Below, piece by piece: positions 54,701-61,548 of a stretch of DNA of 64,000 nucleotides; the stretch's first letter is position 1, and each line of letters starts with the position of its first letter. The DNA lies in assembly GCA_900767585.1 (NCBI GenBank), contig CAAFZP010000097.1, positions 30,003-94,002 of the forward strand. Reading direction: 5' to 3'. The translations under genes and the position numbers were made by a program. This DNA comes from Lachnospiraceae bacterium (GTDB taxonomy: Bacteria; Bacillota; Clostridia; Lachnospirales; Lachnospiraceae). Below the pieces are notes generated by a model that did no database searches, had not been told where the DNA came from, and was given only the letters and a program-made list of their open reading frames with translations.

Positions 54701-57494
54701 CTTTTTGTTTTGTATCCGTCGCCCAAACAACAAGCTGTCCGGAATATCCACTTCCGACAAGCAGTGTTGCTTCATACAGGCCATTTCCTTTGCTCACCAT
54801 CTTTGTCTGTGTCGTTGTTGCAGGCTCTGTCGCTGCATCCTTGCCTGCAAAATAATAAGTCAGGTGATCACAAGGGCTTTCATCCGAACGGTATGTGATC
54901 GTAAGCGTCATACCAGCCACATTATTCTGTGAATGATAGTAACTACCAAATCCAAGCTGGTTCACAAAGCCTGCCGGTTCTACCGAATGGCTGACGTAAA
55001 CCGGGATTTTTGTATCGATGACAATCGGTCCTTTTTCTGTATATATTCCGGATATTGCATTCGTTGTAGAGTTATACAGCTGGAAACGGATATTTGTATA
55101 TGTACCATCCTGCGTGATTCCGGCTGACTGATTCTTAAATAATGCTTTTGCAGCAGTTCTGGTCATTGTATCCGAGATGTCTGTATCTCCAGCATTCAGG
55201 ATTCTTACCATGTCATAGCCACCAGCACCTTCCGCTACAATCGTATAACTCGGATAATATCCATTCACCGGTGTCTCTTTGATTGTAAAGTGTCCATTTG
55301 ATGAATCCCGTGTCACCGAAAACTTCGGTGGCTGTGCAACAACCACTTCATAATTTCCTTTCTCTGAAAATGTAGGACGGATATAATAATAAGCATTTGC
55401 CGGGCTGCTGTAAATCTTGCGGTTCGTCTCCCAGCTGTCTTTGTTGGTCAAGCCAAGATATTGGGTCAAAAACGTTTCCGGATTATTCGCATATGCAGTC
55501 TGTTCTGCTTTATTATTTCCATCTGCGATATTTTCCGGATTCGTGATCGTAAGTTTACACTCCGGGCTATCCTGTCCAAAGGAAACCGAATCTTTATCAT
55601 ATTCTACTTTTACATTCAATGTGCGCTTTGTAACGCTGGCTGCATTTGCCACATCCAGATGTCCGTCTGTAACACCTTCAAGCTTATAGCAGTCTTTCTT
55701 ATCGCCGGTCAGTGTAACCCCTGTTAACCGGATTGTCTTTCCTGTCCCGACATCGGCACCTCTTACATTTCCGCTTGGAAGGAGCGTTGCTATTGCATCA
55801 AAGGAAACCTGGATTGCATCTTTTTTCATGCACGCAGGTTCCGAGCCATCCGCCGCTTTCACATCCGCAGTTGCCTGCACAGGAATTGTATCCGAGTTGT
55901 CATATACCTTTGTCAGTGTTCCACCTGTGGTAGAGCTTTTTACATCGCCGATTACAACAGGAAGTGGATTCACTTCAAATACAAGATTAAACGTTGCAGT
56001 CTTGGATGAATCGTTTGTATCAGTGACTGTAAACGGATATGTCACTGCATTTGTCGTCACACCTACCGGTGTGCCTGAAATCGTATACGAGTTCGCTGCA
56101 TTATTTACCAAAAGACCATATGTGCTTAATCCGGTTGTAACCGTCTGCATGCCATTTGTAAATTGAATCGTTTCGCTCTCTGTATCATCTTTTCTGTATT
56201 TTGCAGTGATAACATGGTTCATCGTCGTTCCATATGTTCCTGTAATCACAGCATTTTCGCCATCTACTTTCTCTCCATCTATATAAAGATTAATCTCCTT
56301 ATATTTCCACTGACCAACCAGCGTTACACCTTCCACATTTGGATTTGTTGTCACAGAAGCCAGTTTTTTTGCAAGTCCGGCGTCGGAATCTGCAGTCAAC
56401 TGCATCTGTGTTCCGCCCGCGAGCAAATCATCACTTCCACCTTCAATCTTCCAGCCTGCAAAATAATAGCCAGAGTTTGATATCATGCTTTCACTCATCT
56501 GCTTTAACGTAATCGTGGAATTGTAATCTGCTTCCACGGTCTCTGAAGTATGTGCAGAATCATTTGGACGTAATGTAGATGCGAAATCCGCATCATCTCC
56601 ATAATACTTGTATGTAATCTTCAATTTTTCCATTGGAGCCCAACGAACCGGAAGATGGACATCTGTTTCCTGATAACTACTTGCGGATACCGGAATGGAT
56701 GTTCCAAATGCACGGTCAGCAACCCCGGTACACACATATCCCCATTTATAAAAGTTTTTCTCGTTCGCTCCGCCGATTGTCAAAGAAGCTTCCGGACACA
56801 ATTCACCCTCTCCAGATGTAGTTACCGGTACAATCTCTGAGCGAACTGTATTTTCTGCATCACCACAATCATCATAAATTACGTTGTATGCTTTTCGCGT
56901 AATCGTAAGTTTAACTGTAAACGCAGTTTCACCATTTGCCGGTGTAATCTCCGTAATTGTCTGATTGGTCTGTGCATCTTTAAACTCTCCAGCTCTAAAA
57001 TAGGTAGCACTCAGTCCGAAAAGAGCAAGGACATCCGCTTCCGAAGGCATAACAACTTTTCCATCTGGTCCAACCGTATATTCTTTCGTTACATCCTTAA
57101 TCTGATTCAGAGGAGATGTGACTGCCTGGAATGTAATATTTACGGTTGTTGCATTTTCCTGGCTATCCGTCTGATTGTCTTCCTCATTTCCATCCGATAA
57201 TGCATCATTATATTTTACTGTCTCCACGGATGCATCACTCGCGGTGCTGATATTTCCGGTTTCCGGTGCATCTCCATTATTCACGGCAGATGACGTCAGA
57301 AAAAGCGACTGCGTAATAAGCAGTGCCACTACCATGATGGATGCGACCATCTTCTTGCCATTTCCACGTCCCCAGCAGATGGCATGAGAAATTGCAGTTA
57401 CAATTGCAACCAAAGCAAGCATCGGATACACAAGTATCCGGTGTTTTTTTCCGATATCCAAAAATTTACTTACCAGTTTGTCTTTCAAGTTCAT
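51780..57494 (-). CDS. Giant sortase-anchored surface protein (SPQTG)
   Basis: A 1904-residue exported protein. The N-terminus has two hydrophobic stretches (about 22-41 and 48-68), the second probably the signal segment. The body is a long run of beta-rich modules, including Ig-like and MBG-like segments with repeated DNAGN motifs (about residues 900-1350), a fibronectin-like part near 1370-1470, and an InlB B-repeat-like module near 1755-1815 (MYTVVWKDGDGNVLKTESVE...). Then a Pro/Thr/Glu linker, SPQTG at about 1870-1874, a membrane helix and KKKKEQ. SPQTG replaces LPXTG, a variant common in clostridia. Function is probably adhesion or wall structure; no enzyme domain was seen. Domain limits are approximate. 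Confidence 0.9.
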   Translation of the reverse strand: MNLKDKLVSKFLDIGKKHRILVYPMLALVAIVTAISHAICWGRGNGKKMVASIMVVALLITQSLFLTSSAVNNGDAPETGNISTASDASVETVKYNDALSDGNEEDNQTDSQENATTVNITFQAVTSPLNQIKDVTKEYTVGPDGKVVMPSEADVLALFGLSATYFRAGEFKDAQTNQTITEITPANGETAFTVKLTITRKAYNVIYDDCGDAENTVRSEIVPVTTSGEGELCPEASLTIGGANEKNFYKWGYVCTGVADRAFGTSIPVSASSYQETDVHLPVRWAPMEKLKITYKYYGDDADFASTLRPNDSAHTSETVEADYNSTITLKQMSESMISNSGYYFAGWKIEGGSDDLLAGGTQMQLTADSDAGLAKKLASVTTNPNVEGVTLVGQWKYKEINLYIDGEKVDGENAVITGTYGTTMNHVITAKYRKDDTESETIQFTNGMQTVTTGLSTYGLLVNNAANSYTISGTPVGVTTNAVTYPFTVTDTNDSSKTATFNLVFEVNPLPVVIGDVKSSTTGGTLTKVYDNSDTIPVQATADVKAADGSEPACMKKDAIQVSFDAIATLLPSGNVRGADVGTGKTIRLTGVTLTGDKKDCYKLEGVTDGHLDVANAASVTKRTLNVKVEYDKDSVSFGQDSPECKLTITNPENIADGNNKAEQTAYANNPETFLTQYLGLTNKDSWETNRKIYSSPANAYYYIRPTFSEKGNYEVVVAQPPKFSVTRDSSNGHFTIKETPVNGYYPSYTIVAEGAGGYDMVRILNAGDTDISDTMTRTAAKALFKNQSAGITQDGTYTNIRFQLYNSTTNAISGIYTEKGPIVIDTKIPVYVSHSVEPAGFVNQLGFGSYYHSQNNVAGMTLTITYRSDESPCDHLTYYFAGKDAATEPATTTQTKMVSKGNGLYEATLLVGSGYSGQLVVWATDTKQKESAHTKLVCYSKNTDAQLNDKYYEWMVEDKIPTAVMTVQGNGEAALTDKWYHTLDAAIEATDIDSGLDQAEWTIETPSTTVKKTTSAYGVNVTKDAKLTEYTFHQEISGGVSADYTPGKYQISAVVKDNAGNIVEVAKQGPFLFDGIKPAVTLKDDGESQTQFQSDVTIMMEVTEGELESGIDSIALYKDNTDGEPIKTWTAAGAKSWTESYDVTDSGTYILVAKDIAGNREEKSVTYSHISSERPDTPSVSITKGEHGAIGNAGWLIQDKPQVTIKSTTQTKDSVPVKTYYKVIYKDAAGKHESSDSFTGESYTFALEGQGDVTVQAWAVSEAGCQSDTMSEDAKVDIEGPAVTITDSTVDANGEVTINFQAIDLISGVDTEKVLVNGNAVAVTDTDGVAKGSFKADGSAIYTITAYDNAGNASAEVSFNPLVLQATPVTAVTNTTAHIEAQVLQGTNPISKSLCYIEYKKASETSYDTVLVNKTETAYGIEMIYNFSKLTPDTVYDYRIHAATLNSSEERVIEGSFRTLTGNSTTTIYGTASYNASLPDDIKEKPIYVNLYSGETILAGEVVTGNDNVRYMFTGVSDGTYRIVATNGTLKKEASVTVTDGMITYPESYSTTGGINFVLSGLSTDVVLDDGDVEIAVDGLDKIYNNSAYKGNVTDDDLKIVEAGGRIDITLHASYVKVNDVTATEQGIFADKLGSHTEILRYINLYIVKTVYDKDGNVEYTQNLTRLYEPLTISFPLEDLAGENIRVASLHADGNNYTFKNWTSASDATLTHDYVIIHTDRFSTYALYRTLQPKMYTVVWKDGDGNVLKTESVEEGKSATPPEGTPAKTPTDKYTYTFEGWDQDYTNVTKDMVILAWFYSTKKEEPTPENPTTEAPTTETPTTETPSTNGQNNAPNADVKPGKTDASNPSTSTSSNGVKYTYMGAVNSPQTGDMMPIVLLAFACVAAGAGIVVIMIKKKKEQ

Positions 57495-57588
57495 AGTTAC
57501 ACCTCTCTACCCTTATAAACTCTCTATATCCACAATACAAAATCCATATTTACTACATTCGGGCAATACCTGTCCGCAATTATACTTC

Positions 57589-57616
57589 ATTGTATCATAC
57601 TGGTATGTAAAATCAA
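57589..57616 (-). promoter_or_regulatory. Promoter of giant surface protein gene
   Basis: Minus strand TTGATT, 16-base spacer, TACAAT, with TGA before the -10. About 90 bases of leader follow. Confidence 0.6.
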
Positions 57617-57707
57617 ATACTTTTTTATGAAATTCCACAAAATATTGGGGTTGATTTTGAAAAAAAGACTTATTTTGTATTATCAGGTGCTGGCCAAAGC
57701 GTTCCCG

Positions 57708-57923
57708 TTAATAAAACCACCGTTTCTTCCACAACGGTACATATGAGCCATCATAAAAAGACTCAATGTGTTTGTTCAAATAAGAAAGTTCTTTTTGATA
57801 ATCTTCGAAGCTTATTCCTTCATAATAAAACGGTTGCTCCTCAACTGTCGCAGGATTCATAAATGCTTCGTACTCAAAACTGCACTCATTCTCGTCTGAA
57901 TCTTTATTCACTTCTTCTCCCAT
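57708..57923 (-). CDS. Small acidic hypothetical protein
   Basis: A 71-residue protein of unknown function: acidic first half (GEEVNKDSDENECSFEYEAFM), many Tyr, and a basic end (PLWKKRWFY). The start at 57923 is firm: AAGGAGGAG is directly upstream and a strong promoter follows; the longer frame to 58106 overlaps luxS and is not real. No membrane segment or signal peptide. It precedes the giant surface protein gene but has separate control. I know of no family. Confidence 0.75.
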   Translation of the reverse strand: MGEEVNKDSDENECSFEYEAFMNPATVEEQPFYYEGISFEDYQKELSYLNKHIESFYDGSYVPLWKKRWFY

Positions 57924-57953
57924 GTAACTCCTCCTTCCATACCTTATACTATG

Positions 57954-57982
57954 ATAATAGCGGGTTTCCATGGGAGTTTCAA
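57954..57982 (-). promoter_or_regulatory. Strong promoter of 71-residue protein gene
   Basis: Minus strand TTGAAA, 17-base spacer, TATTAT. It ends about 30 bases before the start codon. Confidence 0.75.
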
Positions 57983-58055
57983 GTGAATTTTTCAAATGCA
58001 ACAAATTCGAGCATTTATGTGGATATGTGGATAACTTTATAGCTTTTCTGTGGCA

Positions 58056-58077
58056 TATCCGGAAATTATTCCGGATA
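58056..58077 (-). other. Hairpin across luxS stop codon
   Basis: Perfect 9-base stem TATCCGGAA / TTCCGGATA with a 4-base loop; the luxS TAA is within the hairpin. No T-run follows, so it is more likely an RNA-stabilising or Rho-related structure than an intrinsic terminator. Confidence 0.55.
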
Positions 58078-58545
58078 CACAAGCCGCTCCTCGGAAATGT
58101 TTTCAAGCACCTCCGTCAGATACTTTCTGCTTAAATATTTCGCCATCGGTAGGTTCATATCGAGATAGTTTCCGCAATCCCGTGCGCACGCACCCGGCAC
58201 ATCCCCCTCGAACTCGCTCATAAATGTATAAAGCTCCTTCAATAAAGGGACGATATCCTTTGACTCATACTCGCCCGATAAAATAAGATAGAATCCCGTC
58301 CGGCATCCCATCGGTCCAAAATAGATAATCTTCTCTCCGTATTCCTTATGGTTCCGGAGAAAGGTTGCTGCCAGATGTTCAATTGTATGCACCTCTGCTG
58401 TGTTCATCACCGGCTCATAATTCGGTCTCGTCATACGCAGATCAAATGTTGTAATCACATTTCCGCCGACGTTATCTTTTCTTGACACATACACGCCCGG
58501 GAGCAAATTCAGATGATTGACTGTAAAGCTTGCTATTTTTTCCAT
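58066..58545 (-). CDS. luxS: S-ribosylhomocysteine lyase
   Basis: A 159-residue metalloenzyme that splits S-ribosylhomocysteine to homocysteine and DPD, the precursor of AI-2. The HTIEH motif gives metal ligands His53 and His57 and Glu56; the catalytic Cys81 is in GPMGCRTGFYL; the third metal ligand is Cys124 in RDCGNYLDMN. It follows mtnN by 84 bases, so the two sequential steps of SAH recycling are adjacent. Confidence 0.97.
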   Translation of the reverse strand: MEKIASFTVNHLNLLPGVYVSRKDNVGGNVITTFDLRMTRPNYEPVMNTAEVHTIEHLAATFLRNHKEYGEKIIYFGPMGCRTGFYLILSGEYESKDIVPLLKELYTFMSEFEGDVPGACARDCGNYLDMNLPMAKYLSRKYLTEVLENISEERLVYPE

Positions 58546-58580
58546 GATTTTACCTGCTTTCTTATTGATTCTATATTCGA

Positions 58581-58612
58581 CATGTGATTCTATTTATACA
58601 CGGAATCACATA
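58581..58612. other. Inverted repeat between mtnN and luxS
   Basis: Arms ATGTGATTC / GAATCACAT, 12-base centre, just after the mtnN stop. No T-run on the minus strand. Could be an operator for luxS or a leader hairpin. Confidence 0.45.
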
Positions 58613-58629
58613 TGAGATTAACTCTTATT

Positions 58630-59331
58630 CTATGCATTCGCATATCCTGCAACGATTGCCTGCACGAGCTTTACGCTGTGTGCGATTGCCTTCGCCTCAA
58701 AGGTTGGATAATCTTCCGTCGCACTGTCATCCGCCTTATCTGAGATCGCACGGATAATCAAAAACGGAATCTGGTTCAGGTAAGCAGCCTGTGCGATCGC
58801 CGCACCTTCCATCTCAGTACAATCGCCTGCAAATGTATTCAGGATAAATTCTTTCTTCGCCTTATCAGAGATAAACTGATCGCCACTGACCACGCGCCCT
58901 TCAAATACACGAATATCCGGGTTCACGCGCTCGCAGCATTCCTTCGCCAGCTTGCGCAGCTTCTCATCTGCAACAAATGTCGATGTCTCCATCCGTGGAA
59001 TCACGCCCGGCTCATATCCAAAGCCTGTCGCGTCCATGTCATGCTGCAGTGCATCGGTCGAAAGCACGATATCGCCGATATCAATCTTCGCATTTAAGCT
59101 TCCGGCAATTCCTGTATTGATCACTGCATCGGCATGATATAAGTCGCACAGAATCTGTGTACAGATTCCCGCATTGACCTTTCCAATTCCGGAACGGACA
59201 ACGACAACATCCTTGCCGCTCATCGTTCCCTTATAGAATTCCATAGATGCCTTTGTCTCGACTGTGACATCCTGCATGGTTTCCTTTAATTTTGCAACTT
59301 CTTCATCCATTGCGCCGATAATTCCGAGCAT
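58630..59331 (-). CDS. mtnN: 5'-Methylthioadenosine/S-adenosylhomocysteine nucleosidase
   Basis: A 233-residue nucleosidase (Pfs/MTAN) that removes adenine from SAH and methylthioadenosine. Evidence: start MLGIIGAMDEEVAKLK, RSGIGKVNAG, the MEGAAIAQ motif, and catalytic Asp in RAISDKADD. AAGGAGG precedes the ATG. Palindromic element B begins 26 bases upstream, inside the presumed leader or promoter region. Confidence 0.97.
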   Translation of the reverse strand: MLGIIGAMDEEVAKLKETMQDVTVETKASMEFYKGTMSGKDVVVVRSGIGKVNAGICTQILCDLYHADAVINTGIAGSLNAKIDIGDIVLSTDALQHDMDATGFGYEPGVIPRMETSTFVADEKLRKLAKECCERVNPDIRVFEGRVVSGDQFISDKAKKEFILNTFAGDCTEMEGAAIAQAAYLNQIPFLIIRAISDKADDSATEDYPTFEAKAIAHSVKLVQAIVAGYANA

Positions 59332-59356
59332 TTTTGTTCCTCCTTAATATACCAAT

Positions 59357-59549
59357 ATAATTGCAAAACGGATATTTCTATCTTCCATATTTATATTTGA
59401 AATCCAATTCTATGCGATGTATTGAAACTAAGAATTACTAAATCCGTTTATCTTCCAGAACATTAAGTAATTCTAAGTTCCAAACATATGCATATTCTTG
59501 AATTTCAAATTATAAATGCGGAAATACACTTGTCCTGTTTTGCAATTAT
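59357..59549 (-). repeat. Palindromic intergenic element, copy B
   Basis: A 193-base palindrome with perfect 13-base terminal repeats ATAATTGCAAAAC (59357-59369) and GTTTTGCAATTAT (59537-59549). The arms match along most of their length; near the centre they are AACTAAGAATTACT and AGTAATTCTAAGTT (13 of 14 pair). The loop is about 26 bases. It shares ends and arm motifs (minus strand ATATGTTTGrA...TTAGAA and TTCTTAGwTTCAATACAT) with copy A at 41971, in the same orientation to the next gene. No coding capacity was seen. Confidence 0.8.
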
Positions 59550-59566
59550 ATATTTTCTTCCTCTTA

Positions 59567-60280
59567 CTAAAAATGCGCGAGAGATTCTCTTGCATTTTCT
59601 ATTTTGTTGCATAAACTTTCGTAGATGATTGCAATTCCTGCATCGTCGTAGGCGGCTTCTGATAGATCTGCAACATAGAATTCGTTCAGAATATACATTG
59701 CCAGCTCCTGCAGCTTCTCGCCACGGCCACTCTGCTTATGTTCCACCATCTTCTGTCCGGCTGTGCGTATAAGCGCGTGCCACGATGTGACAAATTCCCG
59801 GTTCTTCTCCGGGCATCGCAAACAGGTCCACTTTTTCACCTTGATCTTCGCAAGGTTCTTCTTGGCACATTCGCCTGTCTGCAAGAAATAAGAGAACTCT
59901 CCCTTCTCATCATAGACTCTTCCAAGCGGGAACAACCGACAGATTCCCGGTCGCACATCGTGAATCCGGCACCGCCCATCTGCATCAAGATAAGCGCATC
60001 GATCCTGTCCTTTTTTCATGCTGAGATTCGGCAAGATTAAGCCATCTACGATATTCAGCTCCACATTTCCGGTTGCAAGCAACTGCTCGAATGTCAGCTT
60101 CGTTCCCTCCGAAAAATTCTTCAACAGCCAGATATCATACGGATCCAAGATAATGGAATTCCCCATGCCTGTACAGCATTTGAAACAGCCATCACACCCA
60201 GCCGCATCCGCTTTCACCATATCATTTTCTTTGTATGTCCGTCCATCGGATATCTCTTCCAGACTACATTCGCGTATCAT
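59567..60280 (-). CDS. YkgJ-type cysteine-cluster protein
   Basis: A 237-residue protein of the YkgJ (CxxCxxCC) family. The cluster is AGCDGCFKCC, with further Cys in CAYLDADGRCRIHDVRPGICRLFPLG and CLRCPEK, likely binding zinc or an iron-sulfur centre. The function is not established. Start at 60280 has AAAGGAG directly upstream; the frame reaches 60310. It has its own promoter. Confidence 0.9.
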   Translation of the reverse strand: MIRECSLEEISDGRTYKENDMVKADAAGCDGCFKCCTGMGNSIILDPYDIWLLKNFSEGTKLTFEQLLATGNVELNIVDGLILPNLSMKKGQDRCAYLDADGRCRIHDVRPGICRLFPLGRVYDEKGEFSYFLQTGECAKKNLAKIKVKKWTCLRCPEKNREFVTSWHALIRTAGQKMVEHKQSGRGEKLQELAMYILNEFYVADLSEAAYDDAGIAIIYESLCNKIENARESLAHF

Positions 60281-60316
60281 ATGTAACTCCTTTTTCTGTA
60301 ACTTTTCCACGATTCG

Positions 60317-60345
60317 ATAATAGCAGAATTATTTGCGTAATACAA
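60317..60345 (-). promoter_or_regulatory. Promoter of YkgJ-like gene
   Basis: Minus strand TTGTAT, 17-base spacer, TATTAT, with TGC before the -10. Confidence 0.7.
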
Positions 60346-60347
60346 GA

Positions 60348-60369
60348 GGATACCTTTGGCGAGGTATCC
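60348..60369. terminator. Hairpin after small ORF
   Basis: Stem GGATACC / GGTATCC with an 8-base loop. The better T-rich flank is on the plus strand (CCTTTGTGTTTTT); the minus strand has only TCTTGTATT. It ends the small ORF's unit weakly, or a plus-strand transcript more strongly. Confidence 0.55.
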
Positions 60370-60389
60370 CCTTTGTGTTTTTACTACCC

Positions 60390-60464
60390 TTATTTATTGG
60401 GGCCTATGTAATTCAAAAAGCCCACAACAACCAAAAGCAGGGTTAAAATCTCCATCGTACTCAT
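60390..60464 (-). CDS. 24-residue membrane peptide, type I toxin-like
   Basis: A short ORF in a 382-base gene-free stretch: it reads MSTMEILTLLLVVVGFLNY then IGPNK. The peptide is a short N-terminus, one hydrophobic helix and a charged end, as in the holin-like/TxpA-type small toxins of Firmicutes, which often begin MST-E. AAAGGAG is 9 bases before the ATG at 60464, and a hairpin follows 20 bases after the stop. An antisense RNA antitoxin cannot be identified by eye. The rest of the stretch holds an A/T-rich run and no other ORF. It could be a small regulatory membrane peptide instead. Confidence 0.55.
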   Translation of the reverse strand: MSTMEILTLLLVVVGFLNYIGPNK

Positions 60465-60603
60465 ACGACTTTTCTCCTTTCTTGTCATTTTCGGAAAGAT
60501 GCTTCACTTTATATCCGCACATTGATCTCAAAGCGTCTTCCTATATATAGATTGTCTTCTTTTTTATTTTTTTCATAATTTCACAAAAATATTTTTTCTA
60601 TAC

Positions 60604-60643
60604 AAAAAAGATTCACTGCATATCGGAAGATATACAGTGAACC
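60604..60643 (-). terminator. Terminator of zinc-ribbon protein operon
   Basis: Stem GTTCACTG-T-ATATC / GATAT-G-CAGTGAA with TTCC loop, followed by TTTTTT on the minus strand; a T-run (CCTTTTT) on the plus side makes it possibly bidirectional. Confidence 0.85.
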
Positions 60644-60662
60644 TTTTTATTATCATATTAAA

Positions 60663-61517
60663 TTATTCCTCTATTTCAACGTCTACCAAATCAATATATA
60701 CTGTATCATTTTCATTGTATTTTGTATTAATTTCGAAGGTACCTGCCCTTTTAATCAATGAAAACAAAAGATTATCCATTTTGGCTGTTGGTTCCTTCAA
60801 AACCCACTGTTGATTTGCATAATCAAATTCCGCCCTTACCCAATTTTGATGTGTCTGTCCATCATTTGGATATTTCCACAAAACACTATATTCAAACGAA
60901 TCATATGTATTCGTGACAGAAGTAACTCCTATTTGCATAACATTGTATGCATCATAGACACCAATATAATTCATTATATCTCTGCCCGTAAATGCCGGTT
61001 CAACCTTATACTCAAATTCCGTATTGTTTTTCTGAGCGTTTTCCTCATCTTTTAAATCTGCATAATACTTCTTTTGACTATAGCAATAATCCCATTTCAC
61101 GTCAGTCTGACGAGAACCTAAAATTGGAACTTTCAATGTTACATTCACATCTCTGAGATATCCAATTCCCAGATCAATATCTGCCATTGCCGAAAATTCA
61201 TTGAATTTTCTATAAAAAACAGATGTGATTTCAATCTGCTGCTCCAACTCAATATATATATCATTTATGTGATCGTTATCATCCAAGACACTCCCTGACG
61301 ATCCTACCAAAAATTTTGTTATATTACTTCCATCTGAATACTTATGTTCAATATATGAAAAGTATGCGACAGAAAAAAGCACTACACACAACACACATAT
61401 TACAGCACCCAACAGTATCCATTTTATTATCTTTCCTGCCGTTGCCTGCGCACTCCCACAATTCGGACAAACAGACTGTCCTTTTTCTATATAGTTTCCA
61501 CAATTTTTACAATACAC
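60663..61517 (-). CDS. Zinc-ribbon membrane protein of unknown function
   Basis: A 284-residue protein: N-terminal zinc ribbon (CKNCGNYIEKG...CPNCGSA), one membrane helix (about 32-54), then an extracellular domain of about 225 residues rich in beta strands (e.g. DVNVTLKVPILGSRQTDVKWDYCYS). The ribbon should be cytoplasmic and the rest outside. No known family for the outer domain. It is the last of three genes on one strand (31-base gap to the lipoprotein gene). Base composition is A+T richer than the genes to the left. Confidence 0.82.
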   Translation of the reverse strand: MYCKNCGNYIEKGQSVCPNCGSAQATAGKIIKWILLGAVICVLCVVLFSVAYFSYIEHKYSDGSNITKFLVGSSGSVLDDNDHINDIYIELEQQIEITSVFYRKFNEFSAMADIDLGIGYLRDVNVTLKVPILGSRQTDVKWDYCYSQKKYYADLKDEENAQKNNTEFEYKVEPAFTGRDIMNYIGVYDAYNVMQIGVTSVTNTYDSFEYSVLWKYPNDGQTHQNWVRAEFDYANQQWVLKEPTAKMDNLLFSLIKRAGTFEINTKYNENDTVYIDLVDVEIEE

Positions 61518-61548
61518 GTTATCTCCATCCTCTCATCCGAATGTAATC

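Noticed and set aside
57924..58106. Upstream extension of the 71-residue ORF into luxS
   Set aside because: The ribosome site and promoter lie within this part, and the extra sequence overlaps luxS.
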